Of a stretch of DNA of 64,000 nucleotides, positions 16,780 through 25,913 are shown piece by piece. The notes beneath the pieces are model-generated. The model did no database searches. It was not told the DNA's origin and was given only the letters and a program-made list of their open reading frames with translations. The stretch is taken from contig NC_067206.1 in NCBI RefSeq assembly GCF_026262505.1, positions 9,234,268 through 9,298,267 on the forward strand, given 5' to 3'. Every line of letters begins with the position of its first letter. Position 1 is the stretch's first letter. The position numbers and the translations under genes are program-made. Origin of the DNA: Trichomonas vaginalis G3. Taxonomy: Eukaryota; Parabasalia; Trichomonadida; Trichomonadidae.

Positions 16780-17358
16780 TTAGCAAATAAACTTTAATGA
16801 AATGTTGTGGTCGTCAAATATTTTTATAACGTCTGGGAAACTATATTTTAAGTTCAACGTTTCACCTCCTTTCATAACGTATATCTTGTCAATGACATTA
16901 TATGAAACACCACAGCAACTAATGTCGGGTTCTATTTCTTTGATGTTTATATCGTCTGCCTCTGTAAAAAGTTTCAATAGTTCTTTCAAAACTTCATGAG
17001 GTGCAATGACATATGAGTTCACTTTTACAGGGTTGTGTTCGACCAAGTTTAACATTATACTTAAAGCCTGATAAATCTTTTCCTGAGTTTGAAGTTTGTC
17101 TTTAAGTTGTTGGTAGTCATTTCGAATATCTGCAACAGAACTTAAGTCTCTGCTAACTTCAGGATATGTTGGTTCTTTTACAGGAACAATTGTTATACCA
17201 TCTTCGTCTTCGTATGGTTTCCCCACTTCAACATCTCTGTCTTTGACATTGACAATAACACTTTGACTGTTTGTTTGAGTTGGTGAATTTAACTTCACAT
17301 CTGCCACCGCCATTAAACCTTTTGAAACACTCACGCTTCTATTTTTCGGAAATGACAT
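16780..17358 (-). CDS. Maverick hypothetical protein, 192 aa
   Basis: The start is taken at MSFPKNRSVSVSKG because its ATG lies across an 18-bp divergent spacer from the next gene; a longer frame would overlap that gene. The middle has a coiled-coil stretch (RNDYQQLKDKLQTQEKIYQA) and the C-terminal third is beta-rich. The family is not recognised. The position in the capsid block suggests a virion component. Confidence 0.6.
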   Translation of the reverse strand: MSFPKNRSVSVSKGLMAVADVKLNSPTQTNSQSVIVNVKDRDVEVGKPYEDEDGITIVPVKEPTYPEVSRDLSSVADIRNDYQQLKDKLQTQEKIYQALSIMLNLVEHNPVKVNSYVIAPHEVLKELLKLFTEADDINIKEIEPDISCCGVSYNVIDKIYVMKGGETLNLKYSFPDVIKIFDDHNISLKFIC

Positions 17359-17376
17359 TTTACTTAGAATAAAAAG
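17359..17376. promoter_or_regulatory. 18-bp bidirectional start region
   Basis: The spacer tttacttagaataaaaag separates two divergent ATGs, as at 1637-1654. Confidence 0.5.
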
Positions 17377-17796
17377 ATGGACGTATTCGGATATCTTATT
17401 GAATTGAAGCAGAACAAAGTTTATACTCACAAACAATACAAATACATTGACAGAATAGTTCTTTACACAAACAATGGAAAATGTTATAGAATAGCAGTCT
17501 TTGCTGAACCTAAATATTTTCATAAAGCAAAGAAAGTTGGTATAACTGAAATGGTGAAAGTTCTTGAAGCAGACAAAAATATAACTTCAAAACTGACCGA
17601 TATTACTAAAGGTAAGTTTATCTTACAATATTATGTCAAAACTGGCGTACTGTCAATATTTGACGGAGAGAAGTCAGTTCAAGAACAACTTACTGACCTG
17701 CTGCCAAAATCTGCTCGATGGAAGCTGTTGTTATGCCAATCTGAGGAGCCCCAGCAGGTTTCATCGAACGAATCTTCAAAAGAGCATCTTCCGTGA
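17377..17796 (+). CDS. Maverick hypothetical protein, 139 aa
   Basis: A short beta-rich product, MDVFGYLIELKQNKVYTHKQ and then KYIDRIVLYTNNGKCYRIAV. Its last ~35 codons overlap the 3' end of the capsid gene on the other strand, so its natural end may be earlier and the tail is less certain. No family is recognised. Confidence 0.5.
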   Translation: MDVFGYLIELKQNKVYTHKQYKYIDRIVLYTNNGKCYRIAVFAEPKYFHKAKKVGITEMVKVLEADKNITSKLTDITKGKFILQYYVKTGVLSIFDGEKSVQEQLTDLLPKSARWKLLLCQSEEPQQVSSNESSKEHLP

Positions 17797-19261
17797 AAAG
17801 TGCTATTGGTTTTGTAAACTTCTTTGCTTTCAATTCATCTGGACCGTCTCTGTCACCAGTATATTGTATTTGTACAGTACCAACAGTTGAAATACCACCC
17901 ATAAAGTCTTCTGAGTCAGCAAATGGAATGCCAAGCCAAAAGTTTGAACGGTCTCCATTTGTATATTGAGTTTTTTGACCTCCTGTATGAGTCCATACTT
18001 TCACATATGGCATAATAGAACTTTGCATTTCAGGGTTAATGGTTGTTGTGAAATTGTTGTTAAAGTTCATAGCATCTAATGTCAAGTTGTATGACCTCAT
18101 ATCCTCAACTGTAGAATATTCTTCTCTTAGATAATATTTGCCATCTATGTTTATATGATATTTAATACCGGGGTTGTAGAAACAAGAATAGTCATTTATA
18201 GTTCGTCTGAACAGTACAAACATAGTATCTGCATGTTTCATTGCAGTTGTTAAAGCAATATCTGTTCTTGCACCTGGGTCAGCACTTTGGTTTCCAACTT
18301 CACCTGCAAAGTCTTTGACAGATATTTGGTGTATAGGGAACATAAGTGGAACTGCAATATATTTGGCAGCTAAAGCATTTGAAATATCTGGGTCCAACAT
18401 ATAGACTGCAAGTCTGCTTTCTATTCTCTTGCATTCAAATTTTTCGCATGTGAACTTAACTGGGTCCCAAGCATCTCCAGCAGCATTGAAATAATAGTTT
18501 ACTTCAGTGTTGAGGTTTGAGAAACCAAAGTCTAAGTCAACTTTGTCTTTGCAAAAGTCACAGAACTTGGCTCCACCAGTTCCAGCTACAGTAATGCTGA
18601 ATGGGTCTTGTGTTGGTGCAATGACTAAGTTATTTTTGCTTGGAGTAAGTTCAATAGAAATTTTTCCTGCCCAGTTTGGTAAGTATCTTAAAAACCTGAA
18701 GATGAGGAAAGATGACAAAGGAACTCTAAGTTTCAGTTTTACTTTGGTTACTGCAGCTGCAGTTTGTCCAGAAAGGTTAACATAAACTCCTGGAACGTTA
18801 GGGTCAAGTCTTCTTATTTTCTCAATAGTTGCATACTGGTCTGTTTGTTCTCTAGCTTGTGGTTGTACTGAGTTTCTCAAAGCGAACCATTCATAGTTTG
18901 CCCATGTTACTGTTTGAACTAAGTCAGAGTTAGAATATATCTTATATCCCATGAAAACTTCTGGAGCATATTGGTATCCGACATAGAAAATTCCATTGCA
19001 ACCTTTCTTGTCAGACAACTTGGCAGAAGGTTTTATTTCAATGTCTTGTTTCACGTATAAGAATGAGTTGTCAATAGAAATAATATGAAACCTGTCGCAA
19101 GCAATATCTACTGTTGTTGAAGAACCTTCTCCAAACTCACCTACGTTTCCATAAGAAACAGCAGTTGTATATTCGTAAGTTCCAGGAACTATTTCTGACC
19201 TTCTAATGGCATTGTCGCATTCGTTATACCATTCGGAAACATTTCCGTTCATGGCATCCAA
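17690..19261 (-). CDS. Major capsid protein, double jelly-roll type
   Basis: A 523-residue product of the size expected for Polinton major capsid proteins. The N-terminal part has AVSYGNVGEFGEGSSTTVDI and FHIISIDNSFLYVKQDIEIK. A central segment (LRVPLSSFLIFRFLRYLPNW, AGKISIELTPSKNNL) matches, motif by motif, a segment of the capsid gene of element B (LRIPVRRFLPLEAIRFIPAF, AGNIQLKVKFSSDAL). Many aromatic and beta-prone stretches follow. Such proteins form the trimeric capsomers of the particle. Direct fold assignment needs a structure prediction. Confidence 0.75.
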   Translation of the reverse strand: MDAMNGNVSEWYNECDNAIRRSEIVPGTYEYTTAVSYGNVGEFGEGSSTTVDIACDRFHIISIDNSFLYVKQDIEIKPSAKLSDKKGCNGIFYVGYQYAPEVFMGYKIYSNSDLVQTVTWANYEWFALRNSVQPQAREQTDQYATIEKIRRLDPNVPGVYVNLSGQTAAAVTKVKLKLRVPLSSFLIFRFLRYLPNWAGKISIELTPSKNNLVIAPTQDPFSITVAGTGGAKFCDFCKDKVDLDFGFSNLNTEVNYYFNAAGDAWDPVKFTCEKFECKRIESRLAVYMLDPDISNALAAKYIAVPLMFPIHQISVKDFAGEVGNQSADPGARTDIALTTAMKHADTMFVLFRRTINDYSCFYNPGIKYHINIDGKYYLREEYSTVEDMRSYNLTLDAMNFNNNFTTTINPEMQSSIMPYVKVWTHTGGQKTQYTNGDRSNFWLGIPFADSEDFMGGISTVGTVQIQYTGDRDGPDELKAKKFTKPIALFTEDALLKIRSMKPAGAPQIGITTASIEQILAAGQ

Positions 19262-19326
19262 AACTGTTGGCGTTATATTCTGAGCGGCGTATATTTCATA
19301 TGGGTAAAAATATAGAATAGTTGAAT

Positions 19327-19770
19327 TTATGTGTCATAATAGAACCCACTCGTACCAAGCTTTACTTTCTTCCTGACTGAGTTTTTAACTCTTCTTTTTC
19401 CTTCATTACCACTACTTTCACTAGATGAAGTTACTTCTTCACTACTTTCACTTTGTTCTACTCTTCTCTTCTTCTTTGGTGTCGCTTTTGGTAACTTGCC
19501 CTCTGCTTCAAGTTGTTGCATCTTTGCCTCATGTTCACCTAGTGTGTTGTAAATTTCCCATGTCCTTTTTGCCTTTGGGCTCTGGTCGCCCATCTCAGGT
19601 AACCTATATCCTAGAAAGATTTTGTCATAGTTTGTATTTGAGTCTTCGCGTATTGTTTGCATGACTCTTTCCTGAGTTTCCGGTTCAAGCTCTTCAAACA
19701 GAGCTTGTCCATATGGAATAAGCTCGTTTCCAAATATATGTTTTTGTAGCCATTCTGGTTTTCTTTCCAT
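19327..19770 (-). CDS. Maverick hypothetical protein with Ser/Lys tail, 147 aa
   Basis: It begins MERKPEWLQKHIFGNELIPY, a helical, charged region, and continues into a Ser/Glu and Lys/Arg-rich tail (KKKRRVEQSESSEEVTSSSE) with a likely nuclear-localisation-type KKKRR. The function is not known. It is encoded in line with the capsid gene on the same strand. Confidence 0.55.
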   Translation of the reverse strand: MERKPEWLQKHIFGNELIPYGQALFEELEPETQERVMQTIREDSNTNYDKIFLGYRLPEMGDQSPKAKRTWEIYNTLGEHEAKMQQLEAEGKLPKATPKKKRRVEQSESSEEVTSSSESSGNEGKRRVKNSVRKKVKLGTSGFYYDT

Positions 19771-19832
19771 GTTACCAATAATATCTTTTGTGAATGGGAA
19801 AGCTTTTACCCAACGTTTCAGTCTTGCGTCAT

Positions 19833-20390
19833 TTATTTCTGTAGTTGGTTTTTTTTGTCAAGGAACATGTTTTTCAATACTAACATTTCATTTGGTACTG
19901 TCCATTTGAGTTTTCTTAAATATTCATCCCTTCTCATTTCATTGTCTGCAAAGTAAGTTTTTATGACATTTTGCAAACTTTCGTTTTCAAGGTCATGTAC
20001 AATAGGTTCTCTTCCTTCTCTCTCCCTAACTTTCTTTCTAAACTCTTCACCAAATATACCATCTCTATGGTTCTGTGTAGTTCTTTGAGATAAATGTTCT
20101 AGAACGTCAGGTGTTATATTTCCATCAGCCATGTTCATTTCATACTGGTCCGAAATATCTGCATCTTTCATATCTTTCAATGGCATTAAAGCCGCGCTGA
20201 AAATACCAGCTATATCTGGTTCACCATTCACTTCCATTGCGTCTACAACTTCTTGGAATTGAGGTTGTAAGTTTATGAACCACCTATCCGGATTAGCTTT
20301 ATGACCCCATTTCATTGTAGTTCCATAGTCTGCAGAAACAAAAGTAGGTTTGTTTCCATATTGGTTAGGTTCTGAATGAACTTTAAACAA
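19833..20390 (-). CDS. Maverick hypothetical protein, 185 aa
   Basis: A charged, helix-rich product (EFRKKVREREGREPIVHDLE, TYFADNEMRRDEYLRKLKWT). No family is recognised. It lies in the capsid block, with its 5' end overlapping the next open frame by 79 bases. The block as a whole may not be intact. Confidence 0.5.
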   Translation of the reverse strand: MFKVHSEPNQYGNKPTFVSADYGTTMKWGHKANPDRWFINLQPQFQEVVDAMEVNGEPDIAGIFSAALMPLKDMKDADISDQYEMNMADGNITPDVLEHLSQRTTQNHRDGIFGEEFRKKVREREGREPIVHDLENESLQNVIKTYFADNEMRRDEYLRKLKWTVPNEMLVLKNMFLDKKNQLQK

Positions 20391-22513
20391 TGTTTCATTT
20401 CTATATGTTTTGTTGAAATTAACCTTTTATTTTCACCGAGTTCAGCCAAAGATTGAACGTTATATGCTCGTAAGTAAAAAGGATTATTGTATTTGCGTAC
20501 ATTTTCTTTCAGTACTTCCATTCTATGCTGAATATTTTCATCTGATGTTGGAGTCTTTTGTATGTCGGCGAACATTTTTCGATATTCTTCTACTATGTCA
20601 GCCGAATTTTTCTTAGACTCTTGGAAAGATTCCATATTCTCCGCATACACTTGTTGAGGGTCAAGATTTTTCGGCTGTTCCAAATCTTCATCTAGTTCTG
20701 TGAAGTTAGTTTCCAAAGGAGGGACTTGTTCGTTTCCTTCAGGCTCTTCTAGCTGTTGTTGCTGAACTATTTCTTCCATGTCTGGTTGTATCTGAACTTC
20801 TTCCTGTGGAGTTTCTTGTACCTCATCTGCTGGCATTTCATATATTCCGAGACCGTTTTTAACAAGTTCCCTATCTAAGTCATCCGGACTCATAAACCTT
20901 TCTTCTTTCGTTCCGTCTCTATTTTTTACGCGTTTCATGAAGAGAGTTGAATTATCATTTAACTCTGACATCAAATATCTCGGAGTAAATTCATTCATGT
21001 CATTTGGATGATATGCTATTAAATCATATCCCTTAGCGAGCTTGTATTTTCCAGGTTTGAGATTATATCCCATTTGGTGCTGAACCATAAAGCTAAATAG
21101 GTTCGGGTCAGTATTTCCTTCCTTGAACTTTCTAATAGCTTCTTTATATCTGTCACTAAAGTCAAGAGTATCTGGGTAACCATAATCTTCCTTAAGCATT
21201 TTTAAGAATTCTTGGTTTCCTTTTTCTCTACTTCTTTTATGTCCTTGCTCTGTTTGTGGTTGTTGTTGTGCAGGGTTTTGAACTGTTGGTTGCTGTGTTG
21301 GTTGTTGTTGTGGTGCTGGATTTTGAACTGTTGGTTGCTGTGCTGGATTTTGAACTGTTGGTTGTTGTGCAGGATTTTGAACTGTTGGTTTTGGTTGTTG
21401 TTGTGGTGCTGGATTTTGAACTGTTGGTTGTTGTGTTGGTTGTTGTGTTGGTTTTGGTGCATGCCTGTGTCTGTGTCCATGTGACGATGTAAATGTTTTA
21501 GGTAGTCCTGGTGCAGGTGCTTCTCTTGGAGGGTTTGGTGGTATATAAGTTCCACCAGCTGGCACATATGTTCCATCTGCAGCATAATGTCCTACCTGAC
21601 TTTTCGTTCTTAAGAAAGCATTTACTAGGTCTGTTTTGGTCTGTTGTAACTCTTTTTCTTGACTTTCCACAACAGTTGCTCTAACGGCGTCATAGGCACT
21701 TTGAACTGCCTGTCTCGTTGCTGCATCTGTTATTTTCGTCATATTTTGTGCTACTTCTCTTAACTCTTTGTCGAAACCTTCAGACTTCAGTTTCTTTCCA
21801 GATGAGAAGTCGTTCACTAGTTTCACCTTACTATGAAGAGCTTCGAAGGCATTCTTAAAGTCAGCATTCATTAAAGCTTCATTTGAACTGTCTTCATCCG
21901 CTTGTATTTTTGTCCTTATTGACCCTATAAGTTGGGCTGCTTTAGCGTTGGCTTGGGCATCTAACCAGTCATTATTAGCTTTTATATATTCTGCGCTTTT
22001 CATTGCCTTTTGTATGGCTGCGTCGTTATTTTTACTTTCTTGTGCTAAGTTTTCATACTGTACGGTTTGGTTTTGCAACTGTAAAAGTTTTTCTGCCTTT
22101 ACATTTGCTTCAACTTCTTTTTTATACTCATCGCTATCCATATATGTCTTCAGGGCTTTTTGTTTTATTTCTTCATCTTTCAGTACTTTATATTGAGTAG
22201 TATGGTTTTTCAAATTTATAACATCTTGTTCCATTTTTGCTACTTCTGCTGCTTTTTCTGACACTTTTTTCGCATATTCCTCTGTACTTAGTTCTTTCAG
22301 TTGTTCTTCTTTCTTCTTTTTCTCTACGTTTAACTCATTGAGTTTCTTTGTGTGTCTGTCATATTCTAGTTTCTTTTCGTTTTCACTTATTTGTTTCTGT
22401 ATGTCTATGTTTGACTTTTTGACATCTGTTATTTGATTTTTGAGTGAACTCAAATTCATTTGACTTTGAGGGTTATAAGCTGTTCCGTCTGCAGCTCCAC
22501 CATAGCCTGCCAT
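20312..22513 (-). CDS. Large coiled-coil, Pro/Gln-repeat protein
   Basis: A 733-residue open frame. Residues ~10-310 are long coiled coils (KNQITDVKKSNIDIQKQISE, EKKLEYDRHTKKLNELNVEK). Residues ~350-430 are a repeat of QQPTVQNPAP units. The rest is charged and acidic with globular stretches (RYKEAIRKFKEGNTDPNLF). This design recalls scaffold or tegument proteins of large virus particles, which is inference. The repeat encodes long frames on the other strand that are not genes. Confidence 0.6.
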   Translation of the reverse strand: MAGYGGAADGTAYNPQSQMNLSSLKNQITDVKKSNIDIQKQISENEKKLEYDRHTKKLNELNVEKKKKEEQLKELSTEEYAKKVSEKAAEVAKMEQDVINLKNHTTQYKVLKDEEIKQKALKTYMDSDEYKKEVEANVKAEKLLQLQNQTVQYENLAQESKNNDAAIQKAMKSAEYIKANNDWLDAQANAKAAQLIGSIRTKIQADEDSSNEALMNADFKNAFEALHSKVKLVNDFSSGKKLKSEGFDKELREVAQNMTKITDAATRQAVQSAYDAVRATVVESQEKELQQTKTDLVNAFLRTKSQVGHYAADGTYVPAGGTYIPPNPPREAPAPGLPKTFTSSHGHRHRHAPKPTQQPTQQPTVQNPAPQQQPKPTVQNPAQQPTVQNPAQQPTVQNPAPQQQPTQQPTVQNPAQQQPQTEQGHKRSREKGNQEFLKMLKEDYGYPDTLDFSDRYKEAIRKFKEGNTDPNLFSFMVQHQMGYNLKPGKYKLAKGYDLIAYHPNDMNEFTPRYLMSELNDNSTLFMKRVKNRDGTKEERFMSPDDLDRELVKNGLGIYEMPADEVQETPQEEVQIQPDMEEIVQQQQLEEPEGNEQVPPLETNFTELDEDLEQPKNLDPQQVYAENMESFQESKKNSADIVEEYRKMFADIQKTPTSDENIQHRMEVLKENVRKYNNPFYLRAYNVQSLAELGENKRLISTKHIEMKHCLKFIQNLTNMETNLLLFLQTMELQ

Positions 22514-22561
22514 TTTCGCTAAAAGTGCCGCTCTTAAACCTCCACTCTGTGCACCAATAAC

Positions 22562-22708
22562 TCAGTTTAAAAGCATAGGGTTGCTTGACATTTGTTGCAA
22601 CATAGTGGGGTCATTCATCATTTGTTGTTGCAACTGTTGTTGTGGTGTCAGTTTTACTATTGGATGTTTCAATGCTCCCTTCCTCTTACGTATATTCTTA
22701 CGTGGCAT
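22562..22708 (-). CDS. Small basic protein, 48 aa
   Basis: The start is taken at MPRKNIRKRKGALKHPIVKL, whose N-terminus is strongly basic; a Gln/Met/Asn-rich end follows. It could be a DNA-condensing core protein. That is a guess from charge only. Confidence 0.45.
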   Translation of the reverse strand: MPRKNIRKRKGALKHPIVKLTPQQQLQQQMMNDPTMLQQMSSNPMLLN

Positions 22709-23182
22709 TTTAAGTGAAGTAAAAAACGGTTTTTGACAGATGTTTATATGACACTTTTTGTTCAGCACAAAAAACTACTCGGTCAAAGTGTTGTCAGTTT
22801 TGTAAAATAACCGTCCTATCTCATTCTATAAGGGGAAAAAGGCTTCTCAAAGTATACTTCCTTGGAACGCCTGTAACTTTTCCTGTAGCGACGATAGACC
22901 CTTACTTGTCCGGACAAAGTTATACTATTTTGAGTGCTCTACAAAAAAGTCAACGGCTGGTCGGCTGGGGTTCGGTCCTCCTCTTGGGTCTTAGGAAAAA
23001 TTTCTTATGGGCTAGAGGGCGCAACGCGCCTGGAAGCCCTCCGAATATAAACTTCATTTATACTAAACATCTTCAGGGCTAGAGGGCGCAACGCGCCTGG
23101 AAGCCCTCCGAATATAAACTTCATTTATACTAAACATCTTCAGGGCTAGAGGGCGCAACGCGCCTGGAAGCCCCACTACCCT
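22709..23182. other. Right terminal region of element A
   Basis: No gene is seen. It ends in about two and a half tandem 67-bp units and the element tip. Confidence 0.7.
23009..23182. repeat. 67-bp tandem repeats with hairpin at element A tip
   Basis: Units begin at 23009, 23076 and 23143. Each contains gggctagagggcgcaacgcg and cctggaagccct, which fold as GGCGC-GTT-GCGCC inside GGGCT/AGCCC. The last unit runs into CCCCACTACCCT, the element end. The left tip of C has one copy with a different but still paired stem. Confidence 0.8.
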
Positions 23183-24112
23183 CTCTCTCTTTTATAGCAT
23201 ATTTGTTTTTGGATGTTTTGCGAAACCAAAAAAAAAACTATGATATCCAATGTGTGTGTAAAGAAAATACTTTATTTACTAGTTAAAAAATCATTTGGTA
23301 TTGATCAAGTTATTTTTTCTGGATAAGATATTATATGGATAATTGGATAGAAAATACAATTATATAATCTTGTACCTGGTTTAATTAAGCTAATTGTCAT
23401 CAGAAACTTGTAATTTTTATGAATTTCAGATTTTCTTTTCATTACTGCTTTTCTTAATAGGTCAAGTTCTTATTTACGTTATAAAGTATGATATTTACAA
23501 ATATCAAGTTATCATGTTTTTTGAGAAATTATGAGAAACAAACAAAAATGAAAAAGATAGGAATAGCAATGAATAGTGATGTGGGTATAGAAAATGTAAG
23601 AGATATGAATGCAAAGCAATCAGTATTTAGGACATTGACCATAGATTTCGAAAAAAAATGCTGCATATTGAGCGAAAACTATGATTATATTATAGGGCTG
23701 TCATTTAAAGCATAATGAAACTATTCCCTTTTCATTTTAATCGAATAAGATAGTAAAGATTTTTGAATTAGCTAGAAACTGATGAGATGTTTTCACAAAT
23801 CAGATTTTTAATCTCTATAATGCATAATTCACTCAATATCTCAATTTTGATATTGCGAGATATTTTTGCTATCGGTTTCGCAATTTTGACACAATAGCAA
23901 GAGGGTTCTATAAGCATTATTATCAACGTAGAATCTGAATATCATATCAGAAAATGTCGCAAATCTGACATTTACCCGACCAAATAGCAAAAATAATTGA
24001 ATACTTTTCGCAAAAACTTTAAAAATCGATAAAAATATGAAATATAGATATTAAAGAGACTTTTTATATAATATTCATAAAGATTTTCCAAAAATATGAT
24101 ACCGCAAAATTA
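23183..24112. other. Host-type intergenic DNA
   Basis: AT-rich sequence with no convincing gene. The longest frame, at 23488-23715, has no recognisable feature. Several cgcaatttt/aaaattgcg-like words occur near 23870-24180. Confidence 0.6.
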
Positions 24113-24214
24113 AAAAAGTGACATCTTGAGTGGAGTCAAAGGTCGAAATTGCTAGCTAAATGTTTTTAGCGAAATTGCGTATTGTACGTTTTTTTCGCAA
24201 AACGAAACCCTTAA

Positions 24215-24766
24215 ATGAATTTGTACACCTTAGTTGATTCAGCTTGGCTTGAAACAACTCTAGCACAGATTCAAAGGCGCACACCGTTAGCCATTGTTCT
24301 CACAAATGTTCCATTAGTCAACAACACTATTCGTTCATCAATTAAAAAGATAACATTTTACAAAGCTCTCTTATGTAATAGACTAATTACTATTGAAGAG
24401 TACTTACATCATACAGACAAACTTCAAGAGTTTACTACTTTCTACATTAAATATAATAATCGACTCTACGAGTGTTCATCCATTTTGAAACACAGAGATG
24501 ACACTCTCCTTACCGATTATTTGATATTACAAAGTTCAAACGACTCTCGTATACAGGAAGAACCCTCATCAGCCAGCACTCCTCTACAACGCCAGCTTTC
24601 ATCAGCCAGCACTACCAACTCTGTTCCACAGCAACAGCTCTCAACAGCCAACGCTCCTCTACAAAGCCCACTTTCTGCCAACACCCCGCCACAACGCCAG
24701 CTCTCTGCCAACGCTCCTCTTCAACGCCAGCTTTCATTAGCTAGCAGTACCAACACTCCCCCATAG
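24215..24766 (+). pseudogene. 5' part of transposon D first ORF
   Basis: It encodes a ~110-residue N-terminal domain (MNLYTLVDSAWLETTLAQIQ, YLHHTDKLQEFTTFYIKYNN) followed by a Ser/Ala/Gln-rich repeat. The frame stops with TAG at 24764-24766, where the repeat pattern would have CAG, so a point change is likely. Thirty-one bases later element B is inserted. The remainder of the gene lies beyond element B at 36664. Confidence 0.6.
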
Positions 24767-24797
24767 CCACAACTCTCTGCCAGCACTCCCCCACAAC
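24560..24797 (+). repeat. ~30-bp coding minisatellite, left part
   Basis: Variants of ctctctgccaacactcctcc encode LSANTPPQRQ-like units. The array continues on the far side of element B at 36658-36840. Confidence 0.8.
24792..24797 (+). repeat. Left target-site duplication of element B
   Basis: CACAAC directly before the AGTTAGTAT tip. The right flank has CACAGC, five of six identical, and the length is as known for Polintons. Confidence 0.6.
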
Positions 24798-25052
24798 AGT
24801 TAGTATCTCTAAGTTGCGTACTGTGGCACTGCGCGCCTCCGTACGCAACTTAGCGGTTTTGACACTTTACGAAACCGGTAACGTATATTTTACAACACAA
24901 CCATAACACCAACTTAACCTTAAATATTTACAAAACCGTCTGACACATAAACGACTTCACTAACGACTTCACTAATGAATTCACTACCGTCCTCACTAAA
25001 TAAAAATAACCTTATTTTTATTTTTTTAAATTTTTTATTTCATTACAAAGAC
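24798..25052 (+). repeat. Left terminal inverted repeat of element B
   Basis: It matches, inverted, the right end at ~36455-36657, for example tttgacactttacgaaacc and the runs around aacgtatatttt and ccttaaatatttaca. Identity is patchy. Confidence 0.8.
24809..24853. repeat. Terminal hairpin, left end of B
   Basis: Arms ctaagttgcgtac and gtacgcaacttag (13 bp, perfect) enclose a loop with ggcactgcgcgcctcc. The loop core is shared with the right-end hairpin but the arms are not. Confidence 0.9.
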
Positions 25053-25487
25053 ATGTCTGACTACATTTACTATGACTCTTTCCCAGAACGTTTCCGTGAA
25101 CTATTCAAAACTCAAGTAAAACTGAGAAACATGCATTTTAACAAAGACAGACCCATTGACGATGAAAGAAACCCTGAATATATTATAATACCTTATGATG
25201 CTAAATTTATTGCATACATTCCTTATGGACGTAGAGGAACGAAAACTATTTCAACAATGACGAAAAATTATTTCTGGAGCGATGAAGAAAATTGCCTTAT
25301 CTACATAAATGCATACTTAAATAAAGCTACATATTGTACAAAAGAAGGTTGGACTGGATTTGAGCTCTACATATACGACGACGATGGAAACAGACGTTGT
25401 GTATACCCATACAATAATATGTACCATTGTTTTCATCAAGCATTAAACGAATACATAGTCAGTAAGGGTCTCATTCCTGTTGAGTAG
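25053..25487 (+). CDS. Element B hypothetical protein, 144 aa
   Basis: The start is taken at the ATG after tttcattacaaagac. The product is rich in Tyr and charged residues (MSDYIYYDSFPERFRELFKT, RRGTKTISTMTKNYFWSDEE). No family is recognised. It sits between the outer and inner parts of the left terminal repeat. In the right repeat a different gene (36131-36451) occupies the equivalent place. Confidence 0.65.
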   Translation: MSDYIYYDSFPERFRELFKTQVKLRNMHFNKDRPIDDERNPEYIIIPYDAKFIAYIPYGRRGTKTISTMTKNYFWSDEENCLIYINAYLNKATYCTKEGWTGFELYIYDDDGNRRCVYPYNNMYHCFHQALNEYIVSKGLIPVE

Positions 25488-25576
25488 ATATGCTTTATTT
25501 TTGTTCCCACATTTATTTAAAAATTAATGATATCACCACCCTCACACGTATGAAAACATAGCACAAAAATAAATTT

Positions 25577-25613
25577 AGGTGAAGTGGTGAAATCTCACCT
25601 CTTTTTTCACCCT
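25577..25613. repeat. Dispersed hairpin repeat, GGTGA type, in B left repeat
   Basis: Outer stem AGGTGAA/TTCACC-CT and inner stem GGTGA/TCACC. The inverted counterpart at 35983-36030 has the GGTTAGA spelling instead. Confidence 0.75.
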
Positions 25614-25628
25614 GTTGAATTCATTGCT

Positions 25629-25865
25629 TTATAACTCTCTTCCTTTCTCCAACTCTTCTAACTTCTTCTTAAGTTCAGCAATGTTGTCCTCATGAAGTTT
25701 AATCTTCCTTAATATACCTTCTCTATCTAATGGTTGCTTTATCTTTCTAAACTGAACTCTACCATCCTTCATAGTATGAATGTAAAAACCTTCTGGAATA
25801 GTTCCTGATTTAATGTATTCTACCAAAAACTTTTGTTTCATTGCTTCAGTGACTTTAGTCGTCAT
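25629..25865 (-). CDS. Small coiled-coil protein, duplicated in both ends of B
   Basis: A 78-residue product (MTTKVTEAMKQKFLVEYIKS) with a short helix-hairpin domain (IKSGTIPEGFYIHTMKDGRV, QFRKIKQPL) and a C-terminal coiled coil (HEDNIAELKKKLEELEKGRE). A copy differing by about one residue is at 35731-35967 in inverted orientation. The domain resembles the N-terminal part of the proteins at 5156 and 27999. Confidence 0.75.
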   Translation of the reverse strand: MTTKVTEAMKQKFLVEYIKSGTIPEGFYIHTMKDGRVQFRKIKQPLDREGILRKIKLHEDNIAELKKKLEELEKGREL

Positions 25866-25913
25866 TTCAATCAAATAAAAATTTTAATATTAAATAAAAA
25901 TAACGTTATTTTT

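Larger units (their letters stand above)
1..23182 (+). mobile_element. Maverick/Polinton element A, left end outside window
   Basis: This is a capsid-bearing Maverick/Polinton. It holds a retroviral-type integrase, protein-primed-type PolB, packaging ATPase, helicase and major capsid protein, the family's hallmark set. Position 1 corresponds to 56306 of element C, so roughly 1.1 kb of its left end lies upstream. The right end is placed at 23182, where the sequence reads as the inverse of the left tip of C (AGGTATTGGGGCTTCC in C, AGGGTAGTGGGGCTTCC here). It is closely related to C and therefore young. Several genes look whole and a few look broken, perhaps three to five breaks overall. Confidence 0.9.

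Noticed and set aside
21212-21585. Frames rich in Leu/Trp/Cys or His/Gln opposite or within the 20312-22513 gene
   Set aside because: By-products of the Pro/Gln repeat in the real frame.
23488-23715. 75-codon frame in host intergenic DNA
   Set aside because: No domain, no conservation evidence, and composition like the surrounding AT-rich DNA.
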